This document shows positions 8,225 through 16,513 of a stretch of 49,027 bases of DNA, in pieces. Positions within the stretch are counted from its first letter, which is position 1. The number at the start of each line of letters is the position of its first letter. This DNA comes from Cohaesibacter intestini (GTDB taxonomy: Bacteria; Pseudomonadota; Alphaproteobacteria; Rhizobiales; Cohaesibacteraceae). A model generated the notes under the pieces. That model was not told the origin of the DNA. It ran no database searches and was given only the letters and a program-made list of their open reading frames with translations. The stretch lies in NCBI RefSeq assembly GCF_003324485.1, contig NZ_QODK01000009.1:1-49027 (forward strand), given 5' to 3'. The position numbers were made by a program, and so were the translations under genes.

Positions 8225-9529
8225 TCAACCGAACAGAAGGGTTGGCAACCACATGACGAATTCGGGGAAGGTTGCGAGAAAAGCGATGAAGGCCAACATC
8301 ACGGCAACAAAGGGGATTGTGACCCGTGTGATGTAGCCAATGCCGTCTCCCGTCACCCCTTGAATGACAAAGAGATTGAAGCCGACCGGAGGCGTGATCT
8401 GGGCCAGCTCAACAACGATCACCAGAAATACCCCGAACCAAACCTTGTCGAAGCCAGCAGCCGTGACCAACGGCAGAACCACTGGCAGGGTGGTGACAAT
8501 CATCGAAAAGCCTTCAAGGAAGCAGCCCAGAACCAGATAGATGCAGGTCAAGGCAAGGATCAGCATGAAGGGCGACAGTTCAAGGCTGGCGACATAATCG
8601 GCCATGTGGGAGGCAATGCCGAGGAAAGACGTCACATTGCCCAGAACTGTCGCACCAACGATGATCAGGCCGATCATGCTGCAGGTTTGCATGGAGCTTA
8701 GCGCGATATCACGGAACGCCCCAAAGCTTAGGCCACCCTGAACGGCAGAGACGAGTATCGCCCCGAAAACGCCCACAGCTGCGGCTTCGGATGGGGTCGC
8801 AATGCCACCATACATCGAGCCAAGAACCAGAAGGATCAGGAAAACCGCTGGTGCGAGTTCCTTCAGCGCCGCAAATCGTTTGGCCATGGACACGTTGCGC
8901 AACTGACGCTCGCTTTCGGGTATCATGTCCGGCTTCAAGCTGGTGCGCAGCACGATCATCCCCATAAACAGGATGGCAAGCAGAATACCTGGCAAAAAGC
9001 CAGCCGTGAAAAGGCGCAAAACGGATTCCTCGGCCAGCACACCATAGATGATCATCACGGTGCTGGGAGGAATGAGAAAGCCCAAGGTGCCGGCCCCGGC
9101 CAGACTGCCGATGGCAATGTCACGGGAATAGCCTCTTCTGAGCAATTCAGTCAGGGAGATACGCCCTACCACCTGCGTGGTGGCCGCCGAAGAGCCGGAA
9201 ATGGCAGCAAAGATCGAGCATCCAACGATGTTGATATGCAGCAGCCGCCCGGGCAAGAAACCCATCCAGGGCGCAAGCCCGTTGAACAGAGAGCGCGAGA
9301 GCCTGGTACGGAACAGAAATTCGCCCATGATGACAAAGAGTGGCAAGGCCACCAGCTCACTGGTCGTGAGGACGTTGAAAAAATATTGTGGCAGGAGCTT
9401 GTCGATGGGAATGTCACGAAACAGAGAGACCATCGTGACGCCCGTCCCCATGAGAGACAGACCAACCCAGACACCAGAGCCCAGAACCAGCAACAGGAAG
9501 AGCAACAATGTGCTTACGATAACCGCCAT
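8225..9529 (-). CDS. dctM: TRAP transporter large permease (DctM)
   Basis: A 434-residue integral membrane protein with about 12 spans and the expected DctM/SiaM length. Motifs include ELVALPLFVIMGEFLFRT, SIFAAISGSSAATTQVVGRI (about residue 94), AGTLGFLIPPSTVMIIYG, TPSEAAAVGVFGAI and a C-terminal ITPPVGFNLFVIQGV. It forms the sodium-driven transport channel with the small subunit. The ATG at 9529 is used here; an in-frame GTG one codon upstream is nearer to the AAGGA site and cannot be excluded. It starts 4 bp after dctQ and is followed by the aminotransferase. Confidence 0.95.
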   Translation of the reverse strand: MAVIVSTLLLFLLLVLGSGVWVGLSLMGTGVTMVSLFRDIPIDKLLPQYFFNVLTTSELVALPLFVIMGEFLFRTRLSRSLFNGLAPWMGFLPGRLLHINIVGCSIFAAISGSSAATTQVVGRISLTELLRRGYSRDIAIGSLAGAGTLGFLIPPSTVMIIYGVLAEESVLRLFTAGFLPGILLAILFMGMIVLRTSLKPDMIPESERQLRNVSMAKRFAALKELAPAVFLILLVLGSMYGGIATPSEAAAVGVFGAILVSAVQGGLSFGAFRDIALSSMQTCSMIGLIIVGATVLGNVTSFLGIASHMADYVASLELSPFMLILALTCIYLVLGCFLEGFSMIVTTLPVVLPLVTAAGFDKVWFGVFLVIVVELAQITPPVGFNLFVIQGVTGDGIGYITRVTIPFVAVMLAFIAFLATFPEFVMWLPTLLFG

Positions 9530-9533
9530 CACG

Positions 9534-10145
9534 TCAATCCTTGTTCTCTTCGATCACGATGTCTTCGGATGAGGCAGCCTTGAGACTTGGTAACTCAAGA
9601 GGCACGCCAAGCAAGCAGCGGAACAATCTCTCCACCAGCGCCAAGGTCAGGATAGAAGCGCCGATTGTCATTCCGGTTTGCGGAATCCAAAGAGGGGTAT
9701 AGCTGGCAAAGGACACGTTCCCGTCCATGAAGGAGCGGTAGGTGAATGCAATCAATGCCCATGAGAGGAACGCCGAAAAAAGCGTACCAACCAAAGTGGC
9801 AAAGGTTTCAACTACATGTCTGATCTTGGGTGAGATGAGAAACAGCAAAGCTGTGACCCGAATGTGCCCCCCTGCCCGCATGGTGATCGCAGAGCCAAGC
9901 ATGAAAGCTGTGCCCATCAGATACCCGCTATATTCCCATGCAATTGGAATATCGGTCCGCATACCGGGAATGATTTTGGACAAGGAAGAGACTGCGACTT
10001 CAGAGAAGACCAGAAATGTCAGGAGCGTCAGGCAAATCGTGGCAAGGATTCCTCCACCTATGGCGAGCCAGTGAACGACCCGCACATAGATGGAGAAGAT
10101 TGCCGGAATTGCCGCCTGGTTAGCACGGATTTCCGGATCACTCAT
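9534..10145 (-). CDS. dctQ: TRAP transporter small permease (DctQ)
   Basis: A 203-residue membrane protein with four predicted spans. The conserved second-span stretch WEYSGYLMGTAFMLGSAITMRAGGHIRV matches the DctQ family. It pairs with DctM and the periplasmic DctP to import a carboxylate-type solute. The gene lies 2 bp after dctP and 4 bp before dctM, so the three are certainly co-transcribed. The N-terminal cytoplasmic extension (about 25 residues) is within the family range. Confidence 0.92.
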   Translation of the reverse strand: MSDPEIRANQAAIPAIFSIYVRVVHWLAIGGGILATICLTLLTFLVFSEVAVSSLSKIIPGMRTDIPIAWEYSGYLMGTAFMLGSAITMRAGGHIRVTALLFLISPKIRHVVETFATLVGTLFSAFLSWALIAFTYRSFMDGNVSFASYTPLWIPQTGMTIGASILTLALVERLFRCLLGVPLELPSLKAASSEDIVIEENKD

Positions 10146-10147
10146 GC

Positions 10148-11152
10148 TTACTCTCTCCCGAGTTCAGCAAGATATTGATCAACGATCTGTTTGGCAGCAG
10201 GAACGCGTTTGAGATAGTCATCGAGCAGCACCTTGGTGCTTTTCTGGATGTCTGCAAACATGGCCGGGGAAATGTCGACCAGTTCCATGCCTTTTTCCTG
10301 CATTTTCGCGACGCTCTCGAGATCTTTGTCGCGTGCAACACCCCAGAATTCTGGCTCAAGCTTCTGGGCAGCCTCTTCGATCGCTTTCTGATCGGCTGCG
10401 TCAAGCTTGTTCCATGCATCGAGGTTCACCGAGACGATGTTCGAGCCCCAGGTGTGGTTGGATGGATAGACATATTTCAGGAATTCCCAGAATTTCCCGT
10501 CCACGCCAGAGGTAGCAGACGTAGCAACGCCTTCAACACGGCCAGAGGCCAGTGCCGGGATCAATTCACCCCAAGGGATCTGGACGCCAGCCATGCCAAT
10601 GGCTTTCATGGTGTCGACGGTGGTTTTGTCGGCACCACGGATCTTGATGCCTTTCAGCTGCTCAGCCGCATCCACCTTCACTTTCAGATACATATATTGC
10701 TTGGGGGATGGCACATAATAGAGGAATTTCTGGTTGTATTTCGCGGCAACCTTTTCGATTTCCGGGCGCCAGAATTTATGCAGAACCTTCAGATCATCCA
10801 TCGAGGTGACGAGGAATGGCACATTTTCGAGACCGAACAGAGGCTCGTCGCCAATCTGCTGGCTGCCCAGAATGTCAGCCATCGGCACAAGGCCATCCCG
10901 CACGGCGCGCAGATGCTCAGGCCCCTTGAAGCCCAGAGCGCCACCGGCATGAACATTGATCTTGACGTTGCCGTTGGTTGCTTTTTCGACCTCAGCGGCG
11001 AATTTTTTGACATTCTGGGTGCCATAGTTTGCCTCTGGCAAAACTTCTGACAGGTCAAGCGTCACTGCATTGGCGGCAGGCACCGCAATGAATGCGGATG
11101 TAGCCAGAATCGTGGCTGCGCCAAAAACAAGATTGCGTACTTTGCTAAACAT
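10148..11152 (-). CDS. dctP: TRAP transporter periplasmic solute-binding protein (DctP)
   Basis: A 334-residue secreted protein. The start at 11152 (MFSKVRNLV) follows AAGGGAG and gives a clean signal peptide with a hydrophobic core and an AANA cleavage site near residue 29; upstream in-frame starts would spoil this. The mature part shows EVEKATNGNVKINVHAGGALG, LKGIKIRGADKTTVDTMKAIG and IPWGELIPALASGRVEGVATS, where the Arg in IRG is the usual carboxylate anchor. It therefore binds an organic acid or acidic amino-acid derivative in the periplasm. It lies 85 bp downstream of the SDR gene and directly before dctQ. The ligand could be pyroglutamate or a related acid given the Pxp genes nearby, but that is inference. 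Confidence 0.94.
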   Translation of the reverse strand: MFSKVRNLVFGAATILATSAFIAVPAANAVTLDLSEVLPEANYGTQNVKKFAAEVEKATNGNVKINVHAGGALGFKGPEHLRAVRDGLVPMADILGSQQIGDEPLFGLENVPFLVTSMDDLKVLHKFWRPEIEKVAAKYNQKFLYYVPSPKQYMYLKVKVDAAEQLKGIKIRGADKTTVDTMKAIGMAGVQIPWGELIPALASGRVEGVATSATSGVDGKFWEFLKYVYPSNHTWGSNIVSVNLDAWNKLDAADQKAIEEAAQKLEPEFWGVARDKDLESVAKMQEKGMELVDISPAMFADIQKSTKVLLDDYLKRVPAAKQIVDQYLAELGRE

Positions 11153-11237
11153 GGTAGCTCCCTTCTTGTTGATGTGATTGATAGCGGAAATTTGTTCCGT
11201 CATGTTGTTGTCCTCCACAAGTTCGAGGCCTTAGCCT

Positions 11238-12002
11238 CTAGTCTTTTCCTCCAGTTTCATTCGCTGTGTGACGAATGAACTCCAAACCACCCAACGCCTG
11301 ATAGGTCGGCAAAATTTCAATGAAGCTGACATTGGCGTAGGATGGGGCCGCAACCGCATTGGCGATCGCATCTGCGATGTCTTCAGGCATGAGCAATTCA
11401 TAGCCTTCGACAAAATCTTTCTGTGCTTGTTCGGGATTGCCGTGAACCTTGCCGAAAATCTCGGTTGCCACACGCGCAGGGCAGAGCTCGGTTACTCTGA
11501 CGCGGCGTCCCAAAACATCAAGGCGCAACTGGTTGGTCAATGCGCGAACACCAGCCTTGGTGGCGTGATAGATGGTGTTGGATGGGAATGGATAGGCCGC
11601 AGCAATCGAGGTAATATTGATGATATGGCCACAATCACGCGCCATCATTCCTGGCAAAACGGCGCCGATTCCGTGCAGCACGGCCCGGAAATTGATGTCG
11701 ACCTGAGCATCAATCTGCTCTGGTGACAAAGTGTGAATTGTCCCCTTGTGGTCAACGCCAGCATTGTTGACCATGACATCGACCTGCAAGGATTCCAGCA
11801 GCTTGCGATAGGCCTGCGTGTCGGAGATGTCGATCGCGTGCGGGATGCACTTGATGCGACTAGCCAACTCATTGAGTTTTTCCTCATTGCGCCCAACTGC
11901 ATGAACGGTAAGGCCTTCTTTGGCGAAACGCTCTGCAATTGCTCCGCCGATGCCGCCTGAAGCGCCTGTTACCAACGCAACTTTATAATCTGAAAATGCC
12001 AT
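11238..12002 (-). CDS. Short-chain dehydrogenase/reductase (YdfG-like)
   Basis: A 254-residue SDR of the classical type. The cofactor motif is VTGASGGIGGAIAE (about residue 10), followed by VNNAGVD and the catalytic Ser (ITSIAAAYP), Tyr and Lys (YHATKAG). After the active site LCPARVATEIFG and the C-terminal half resemble the YdfG/3-hydroxy acid dehydrogenase group, which oxidises L-serine-type hydroxy acids. It is the promoter-proximal gene of the minus-strand operon SDR-dctPQM-aminotransferase and faces the LysR gene across a 215-bp intergenic region. Co-expression with the importer suggests that it oxidises or reduces the imported compound. The family is certain, the substrate is not. Confidence 0.9.
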   Translation of the reverse strand: MAFSDYKVALVTGASGGIGGAIAERFAKEGLTVHAVGRNEEKLNELASRIKCIPHAIDISDTQAYRKLLESLQVDVMVNNAGVDHKGTIHTLSPEQIDAQVDINFRAVLHGIGAVLPGMMARDCGHIINITSIAAAYPFPSNTIYHATKAGVRALTNQLRLDVLGRRVRVTELCPARVATEIFGKVHGNPEQAQKDFVEGYELLMPEDIADAIANAVAAPSYANVSFIEILPTYQALGGLEFIRHTANETGGKD

Positions 12003-12217
12003 CATTCCCTCGCAAACTCGTGATAGGTTGCGATCAGCCTATTCAGGCCGCTGCGAGGTGAATAAGAAAATTTGCTTCTACCCTAAAAGGATTTGCATAT
12101 ATTTCTTTTTTTGTGACGGTTGGGTATTCTAGGCGCAGCAATGCGTAACACCGACGGACTATGGGGTGTCTTTTCGATAGGGACCAGTCGGTTTGGCCGG
12201 GGATGAGGATGCCTTAG

Positions 12218-13156
12218 ATGGATAGCAAACGACTGAGCTATTTTGTAAAAATCATTGATAAAGGCAGCCTTACAAGGGCTGCAGATGCGCTGAATATCGC
12301 CCAGCCCGCCCTTAGCCAACATTTGATCAGCCTTGAAAACCAGTTCAAGCAACAGCTGGTGATCCGTGGCCGACATGGGGTCACCCTGACCGATGCGGGC
12401 AAAGCACTTTACCGTCATGCCCAGATCATTCTCAAGCAAATGGAGCATATGTCCTATGATGTCACGGCGGCCTCCAAGGTGCTGTCGGGCAGCGTGTCGG
12501 TCGGCCTTGCGCCCTACAGCACAACATCCACCCTGTCGCTGTCCTTGCTGAAGGAAGTCAAACGCCAGCATCCGGAAATCATGCTCCATATCAACGATAA
12601 TTTTGGCTCTATTTTCAGCGAATTGGTGATGAATGGCCGGATGGATCTGGCATTGATTTATGATCCGGGCATGATGCGGGGCGTCAATTTTCAGCAAGTC
12701 GCTGTCGAGGAATTGTTTTTCATTACGCGCCGTTCGCAATCCAGACCCAATGATGGTGCCGACGAGATTTCTCTGGCCTCACTGGAATCGGAACCACTTC
12801 TCCTGCCCAGTCGGATCCATCTTTTGCGCACGCTCGTCGATTCAGCCTTTGAGAAAAGCAATGTCACGCCAACCATCGTGGCGGAAATCGAGTCCATGGA
12901 AACCTTGGGAGCGGCGATTTCCGAGGGGATCGGATCGACCATCTTGCCATGGTCAGCAGCCAGCCGGATGACCGATTTCAAGCGTTTGACCTTGCGCCCG
13001 ATCAAAAAGCCGAAAATCGAAGCCACCATATCGGTCTGTGTATCGGACAGCATTCCCTTGTCGGAATCGGCCATGGCCGTTCATGACATTCTATTCCGGC
13101 AGGTGCGTGAACTGATTTCCACCAATCAGTGGCCGGGCGTGCGCCCTCCCCTCTGA
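12218..13156 (+). CDS. LysR-family transcriptional regulator
   Basis: A 312-residue LTTR. The N-terminal winged helix is MDSKRLSYFVKIIDKGSLTRAADALNIAQPALSQ with the usual linker helix, followed by a substrate domain with SVGLAPYSTTSTLSLSLL and a C-terminal part containing EGIGSTILPWSA. It resembles the Nac/cynR-like group with the QLVIRGRHGVTLTDAGKAL stretch. GAGGATG provides the ribosome site. It is transcribed away from the SDR-TRAP operon and toward the RraA-Pxp operon, so it is the natural regulator of both. The shared intergenic region 12003-12217 must hold its binding site, but I cannot identify a convincing T-N11-A box by eye. Confidence 0.92.
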   Translation: MDSKRLSYFVKIIDKGSLTRAADALNIAQPALSQHLISLENQFKQQLVIRGRHGVTLTDAGKALYRHAQIILKQMEHMSYDVTAASKVLSGSVSVGLAPYSTTSTLSLSLLKEVKRQHPEIMLHINDNFGSIFSELVMNGRMDLALIYDPGMMRGVNFQQVAVEELFFITRRSQSRPNDGADEISLASLESEPLLLPSRIHLLRTLVDSAFEKSNVTPTIVAEIESMETLGAAISEGIGSTILPWSAASRMTDFKRLTLRPIKKPKIEATISVCVSDSIPLSESAMAVHDILFRQVRELISTNQWPGVRPPL

Positions 13157-13174
13157 GCGTCGCTAGGGTTTGGT

Positions 13175-13200
13175 GCAAGGCAGGCTTCATCCTGCCTTGC
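13175..13200 (+). terminator. Perfect hairpin after the LysR gene
   Basis: GCAAGGCAGG (13175-13184) pairs with CCTGCCTTGC (13191-13200) around CTTCAT, 18 bp after the lysR stop. There is no U run, so termination is plausible rather than certain. Confidence 0.45.
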
Positions 13201-13313
13201 CATGGGTCAAGTATAAGGCGAACCGATCATCCCATAGCCAATTGATGTTTGTTCAGGGGGGCCTTCGCCTCCTAGTCTTTCTTCCAGAGCATTTGTGAAA
13301 GAAAGGCAAGACA

Positions 13314-13988
13314 ATGGCGCATGTCATTCGCACCATCAAGCGACCAGACCCTGCTCTGGTCGAAGCAATCGCACGTTTCACACCAGCGACGCTGCATGAA
13401 GCGCAGGGCCGTCGCGGTGCCTTGGCTTCCAAAATCAAGCCAATCTATCCGGGCATGACCGTCTGCGGCCCGGCCCTGACCATCAAGTCCCATCCCGGTG
13501 ACAATTGCATGCTGCAATTGGGCATCAGCCTGGCCAAGCCCGGCGATGTTCTGGTGTTTGCTACCGACGATTCAAACGAGCAGGGTTGCTTTGGTGAAGT
13601 GCTCGGCACTTGGGCCATGTCCCGCGGCGTTGCCGGCTTGGTCACTGACAGTGGCGTGCGTGACGGGCCAGCACTGAACAAGAAAGGCTTTCCGGTCTTC
13701 AGCCCCGGCCTTTGCATCAAAGGCACCGTCAAGGAGAGCCTTGGCACCATCAATAAGCCAATCTCCTTCGCAGGTGAAATCATCAATCCGGGTGACATCA
13801 TCGTTGGTGACGATGACGGTCTGGTGGTTGTTCGTCCGTCCGAGGCCGCAGCGGTCGCGAAATCCTCGCAGGAGCGCGACGATATTGAAGCCAAATTCAT
13901 GGCCAGCTATGGCGAAGGCGCCGATCACCTCGCCTTGACCGGCCTTGACAAAATCCTCGAAGCCAAAGGCATCACCTACGAGGATTGA
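13314..13988 (+). CDS. RraA-like 4-hydroxy-2-oxo acid aldolase / oxaloacetate decarboxylase
   Basis: A 224-residue protein of the RraA/dimethylmenaquinone methyltransferase-like fold. FTPATLHEAQGRRGAL opens the fold. GCFGEVLGTWAMSRGVAGLVTDSGVRD carries the Gly-rich loop and the Arg-Asp pair that bind divalent metal and pyruvate in the LigK/HMG aldolase branch. INPGDIIVGDDDGLVVV is the second signature. The length and the VTDSGVRD motif favour a catalytic aldolase/decarboxylase over the RNase E inhibitor RraA. Such enzymes cleave 4-hydroxy-4-substituted 2-oxoglutarates into pyruvate plus a 2-oxo acid and decarboxylate oxaloacetate. It heads the operon that continues into the Pxp genes, which hints that the ring-opened product is a hydroxylated or substituted glutamate. 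Confidence 0.85.
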   Translation: MAHVIRTIKRPDPALVEAIARFTPATLHEAQGRRGALASKIKPIYPGMTVCGPALTIKSHPGDNCMLQLGISLAKPGDVLVFATDDSNEQGCFGEVLGTWAMSRGVAGLVTDSGVRDGPALNKKGFPVFSPGLCIKGTVKESLGTINKPISFAGEIINPGDIIVGDDDGLVVVRPSEAAAVAKSSQERDDIEAKFMASYGEGADHLALTGLDKILEAKGITYED

Positions 13989-14022
13989 GCGTCAACCAGA
14001 CAAGTCCCAGAGACCCTTGCTC

Positions 14023-14349
14023 ATGATGAAACAGACTCAGCTGAGTCGATTGCAGCACTTGGCTTCAGACCCCGAAATCGCTGAATTGGAAGTCACGCAT
14101 ACCGGCTTTCACGCACACATTCGAGCGACCGCCCCCAATTGCACACATAGTCCTTCTTTGCATCGCGAAAAGGACGGGGGCGTTTCGGTGTCTGACCCTT
14201 CTGCCTCGGCTCGGTCAACCTCCGGCCTGTTGTCATCCTTCGCAAAGCGTCTCTGGGGCTTACCCTTATTCTTGTGGCGTCACATGAGGTTGCCTTGGCA
14301 TCAGCCGCAGCCACAAAGCCGAGAAGAAGATCAGGGCAACAGCCTATAA
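14023..14349 (+). CDS. Small protein with a BCCP-like N-terminus and no biotinyl domain
   Basis: A 108-residue frame between the aldolase gene and pxpB on the same strand, 34 bp after one and 23 bp before the other. Residues 1-38 (LSRLQHLASDPEIAELEVTHTGFHAHIRA) fit the helix-strand N-terminal segment of biotin carboxyl carrier proteins, of the LIELVEESGISELEI type. The rest is Ser/Pro/Arg-rich with a WGLPLFLWRHMRLPW stretch and shows no biotin or lipoyl domain and no MKM motif. It may be a partner protein for a carboxylase-like complex, or a decayed accB whose 3' part was lost. A second BCCP-like gene follows later in this operon. ATG-ATG start without a strong ribosome site. Reality as a gene is likely but not certain. 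Confidence 0.55.
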   Translation: MMKQTQLSRLQHLASDPEIAELEVTHTGFHAHIRATAPNCTHSPSLHREKDGGVSVSDPSASARSTSGLLSSFAKRLWGLPLFLWRHMRLPWHQPQPQSREEDQGNSL

Positions 14350-14372
14350 ACGGGACAGCAGGTTTCCGGCCT

Positions 14373-15059
14373 ATGAGCAAAAAGAACGAAACTTTCAGCA
14401 GACCGAAGGAACGGGATTCCGTAAGCCTGCTTGGGACCAGCGCCCTGCTGTTTGAGGCGGCGGGCGCTTTTGACCTTGCGAGCCAGCGCCGCATTTGGGC
14501 CTTGGCCGACACCTTTCAGCAATGGGACGGCGTGAAGGAAGCCATTCCGGGTATGACCAACCTGATGCTGACCTTTAGCACGCCCCCTGAAGACCCTGAA
14601 CGCTATAAAGGCTTGGTGCTGCAGGCTTGGGAGAAGGCGCAAAGCTGGGACATAGAAGGCAAGACCGTCGAGATTCCGGTTGTCTATGGCGGCGAATTGG
14701 GCCCGCATCTTCACGATGCTGCGCAATTGACTGGCCTGACCATTGACGAAGTGGTCGCCATTCATTCCGGGCAGAGCTATTCGGTCTTTGCCCTCGGTGC
14801 GCATCCCGGTCTTGGCTATTTGGGTATCACGGATGAGCGAATTTGGGTCCCGAGACGGGAAGTCCCGGTTTTGAGTGTCCCTGCCGGGTCGGTCTCGATT
14901 GGTGGGATGCAGACCGCGGTGTCCGCTTCGGCTGGAGCCAGTGGCTGGCACACGCTGGGTCATACAGATACGGAATTCTTCTTTCCCCATCAGGACAATC
15001 CGACATTACTGGCTCCAGGAGACAGCGTGACTTTCCGGGTCGAGAGGATCATCAAATGA
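14373..15059 (+). CDS. pxpB: 5-oxoprolinase subunit B (KipI-like)
   Basis: A 228-residue PxpB/KipI protein. The AHS1 domain shows SLLGTSALLFEAAGAFDLASQRRIWALAD, then PGMTNLMLTF, VYGGELGPHL and the highly conserved GAHPGLGYLG and GSVSIGGMQTAVSASAGASGWHTLG. With PxpA and PxpC it forms the ATP-dependent prokaryotic 5-oxoprolinase that opens pyroglutamate to glutamate. The start at 14373 (MSKKNETF) is chosen because upstream in-frame codons lie inside the preceding small gene. Its stop overlaps the pxpC start as ATGA. The 20-residue N-terminal extension before the conserved fold is longer than usual. In this family the natural substrate can be an analogue of 5-oxoproline. Confidence 0.92.
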   Translation: MSKKNETFSRPKERDSVSLLGTSALLFEAAGAFDLASQRRIWALADTFQQWDGVKEAIPGMTNLMLTFSTPPEDPERYKGLVLQAWEKAQSWDIEGKTVEIPVVYGGELGPHLHDAAQLTGLTIDEVVAIHSGQSYSVFALGAHPGLGYLGITDERIWVPRREVPVLSVPAGSVSIGGMQTAVSASAGASGWHTLGHTDTEFFFPHQDNPTLLAPGDSVTFRVERIIK

Positions 15060-16054
15060 TTTCGATTGCATATACAGTCGGCCTATCGATGGTGCAGGAT
15101 CTGGGCCGCGACCGCCATTATCGCCACGGGGTCAGTGTTGGCGGGGCTATGGACCGTCTGGCTTTGGAAATGGGCAATGCGCTGTTGGGCAATGCGCCGG
15201 GTTCAGCGGGCATTGAGGCAACGCTTTTTCCGCTCAAGATCACCTTTCAGGAAGAGACGGAAGTCGCCATCACCGGCGCCCATTGTGCAGCGAACCTTGA
15301 TGGCCGCGCCTTGCCACCAAACTGGGCCTTTCTGGCGCGAAAAGGACAGTGTCTGAGCCTTGATCGTCTGCTGTCCGGCTCCTTCGCCTATATTACCTTT
15401 GCTGGTGGCATCGATGTCCCTGACATTCTTGGCTCGCGCAGCACCCATCTTCGATGCGCCTTTGGCGGGTTGGAGGGGCGTATGTTGCGCAGTGGCGATG
15501 TCCTGCCGCTCGGCCCAAAGCCGGCTGACAGGACCGCTCTGGACAGCATCGGTTTTGGCGTCTGTGAGCCGTCATTGCAACTGCCTGCGCCTGTGTCAGA
15601 TGTGGTGCCAAATGGCGACACCACCCTGCTGCGCTATTTGCCAGCAGCGGAACATGACGCTTTTGATGCGGCGTCACTGGACGCACTGGTTTGGACCAAA
15701 TGGCATATCACCCCTCATAGCAGCCGGGCTGGCTACCGGCTGGACGGAGCCAAACTGCAACTCAAGGACAAGTTGGAAATGCGCTCGCACGGCATTGTTC
15801 CGGGCGTCATTCAGGTGCCCCCGGGCGGTGCCCCGATCATCCAGACGGCGGATTCCCAGACCTCTGGTGGCTATCCCAAGATCGGCACCGTGATCGAGGC
15901 GGACATGTGGCGGTTGGCCCAGACCCGCATTGGCACGCATGTGCGGTTCGTTGAGACCGACTATGCGGACGCCCTGCAAGCATGGAAGGCCAGCCAACAC
16001 TATTTGAGCGACATTCGGGCCAATGCCAAGGCACTAAGAGAGGTTCAAGCATGA
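15056..16054 (+). CDS. pxpC: 5-oxoprolinase subunit C (KipA-like, AHS2 domain)
   Basis: A 332-residue PxpC/KipA protein, the usual length. Motifs are VGLSMVQDLGRDRHYRHGVSVGGAMD at the N-terminus, NALLGNAPGSAGIEAT, FAYITFAGGIDVPDILGSRSTHLR and near the C-terminus HGIVPGVIQVPPGGAPIIQTADSQTSGGYPKIG. Annotation systems often name it biotin-dependent carboxyltransferase or urea amidolyase-related because the same domain is fused in urea carboxylase. Its ATG overlaps the pxpB stop and its own stop overlaps the next start, both as ATGA, so translation of the three is coupled. Confidence 0.93.
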   Translation: MISIAYTVGLSMVQDLGRDRHYRHGVSVGGAMDRLALEMGNALLGNAPGSAGIEATLFPLKITFQEETEVAITGAHCAANLDGRALPPNWAFLARKGQCLSLDRLLSGSFAYITFAGGIDVPDILGSRSTHLRCAFGGLEGRMLRSGDVLPLGPKPADRTALDSIGFGVCEPSLQLPAPVSDVVPNGDTTLLRYLPAAEHDAFDAASLDALVWTKWHITPHSSRAGYRLDGAKLQLKDKLEMRSHGIVPGVIQVPPGGAPIIQTADSQTSGGYPKIGTVIEADMWRLAQTRIGTHVRFVETDYADALQAWKASQHYLSDIRANAKALREVQA

Positions 16055-16476
16055 CCCAGAAATCGGACATTGAAAACCTCGAACAGGATGTCGAGACGGT
16101 CATTAAATGGGCCAAGCAAAACAAGCTCGAAGCGCTTGGCGTAGAGGTTGGCGACCTGCGCGTGCGGGTGATGTTGCAGGACCCGAACAAGAGAACCAAA
16201 GGCCTCGCACTGGATGAGGCTGATCTTGCCGACGCCCATCTGTGCCGCGCTGCCAGTCAAGGGATCTGGCATTTTCATCATGCCGATGCAGACAAGGCCG
16301 TTCTGTTGGCGGGGCAACCTGTTCCGGCGAGCATGCCTCTGGGCTATTTGACCATCGGCCCGATGCTGCTGCCCGTCACCAGCCCCGTCGCGGGCACATT
16401 GACTGCGGTTTTTGTTGACAATGGCGACATGGTCGCCGCGGGTAGCCCACTCTTTGCCGTCCGCCCAAATCAATGA
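16051..16476 (+). CDS. BCCP-like carrier domain protein lacking the biotinylation lysine
   Basis: A 141-residue protein with the layout of AccB. An N-terminal helix-strand (TVIKWAKQNKLEALGVEVGDLRVRVML) and a linker are followed by a C-terminal biotinyl/lipoyl-type hammerhead (TSPVAGTLTAVFVDNGDMVAAGSPLFAV). In a functional carrier the hairpin would read AMKM or AMKL. Here it reads G-P-M-L-L, with Leu106 where the biotinylated lysine belongs, so it cannot be biotinylated at the canonical site. The hydrophobic PMLLPV turn is retained. No biotin carboxylase (AccC) gene lies in the cluster, whereas related Pxp clusters often carry AccB and AccC homologues. It probably serves as a structural or regulatory subunit, or is decaying. 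ATGA overlap with pxpC proves co-translation. Confidence 0.82.
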   Translation: MTQKSDIENLEQDVETVIKWAKQNKLEALGVEVGDLRVRVMLQDPNKRTKGLALDEADLADAHLCRAASQGIWHFHHADADKAVLLAGQPVPASMPLGYLTIGPMLLPVTSPVAGTLTAVFVDNGDMVAAGSPLFAVRPNQ

Positions 16477-16513
16477 AGGCAGAGACAGGCAAGAGCTTTG
16501 AAAGGAAATTGAC

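Noticed and set aside
7602-8336. 244-codon frame antisense to the aminotransferase
   Set aside because: The aminotransferase on the other strand is unambiguous; this frame shows no family and has a composition typical of antisense frames.
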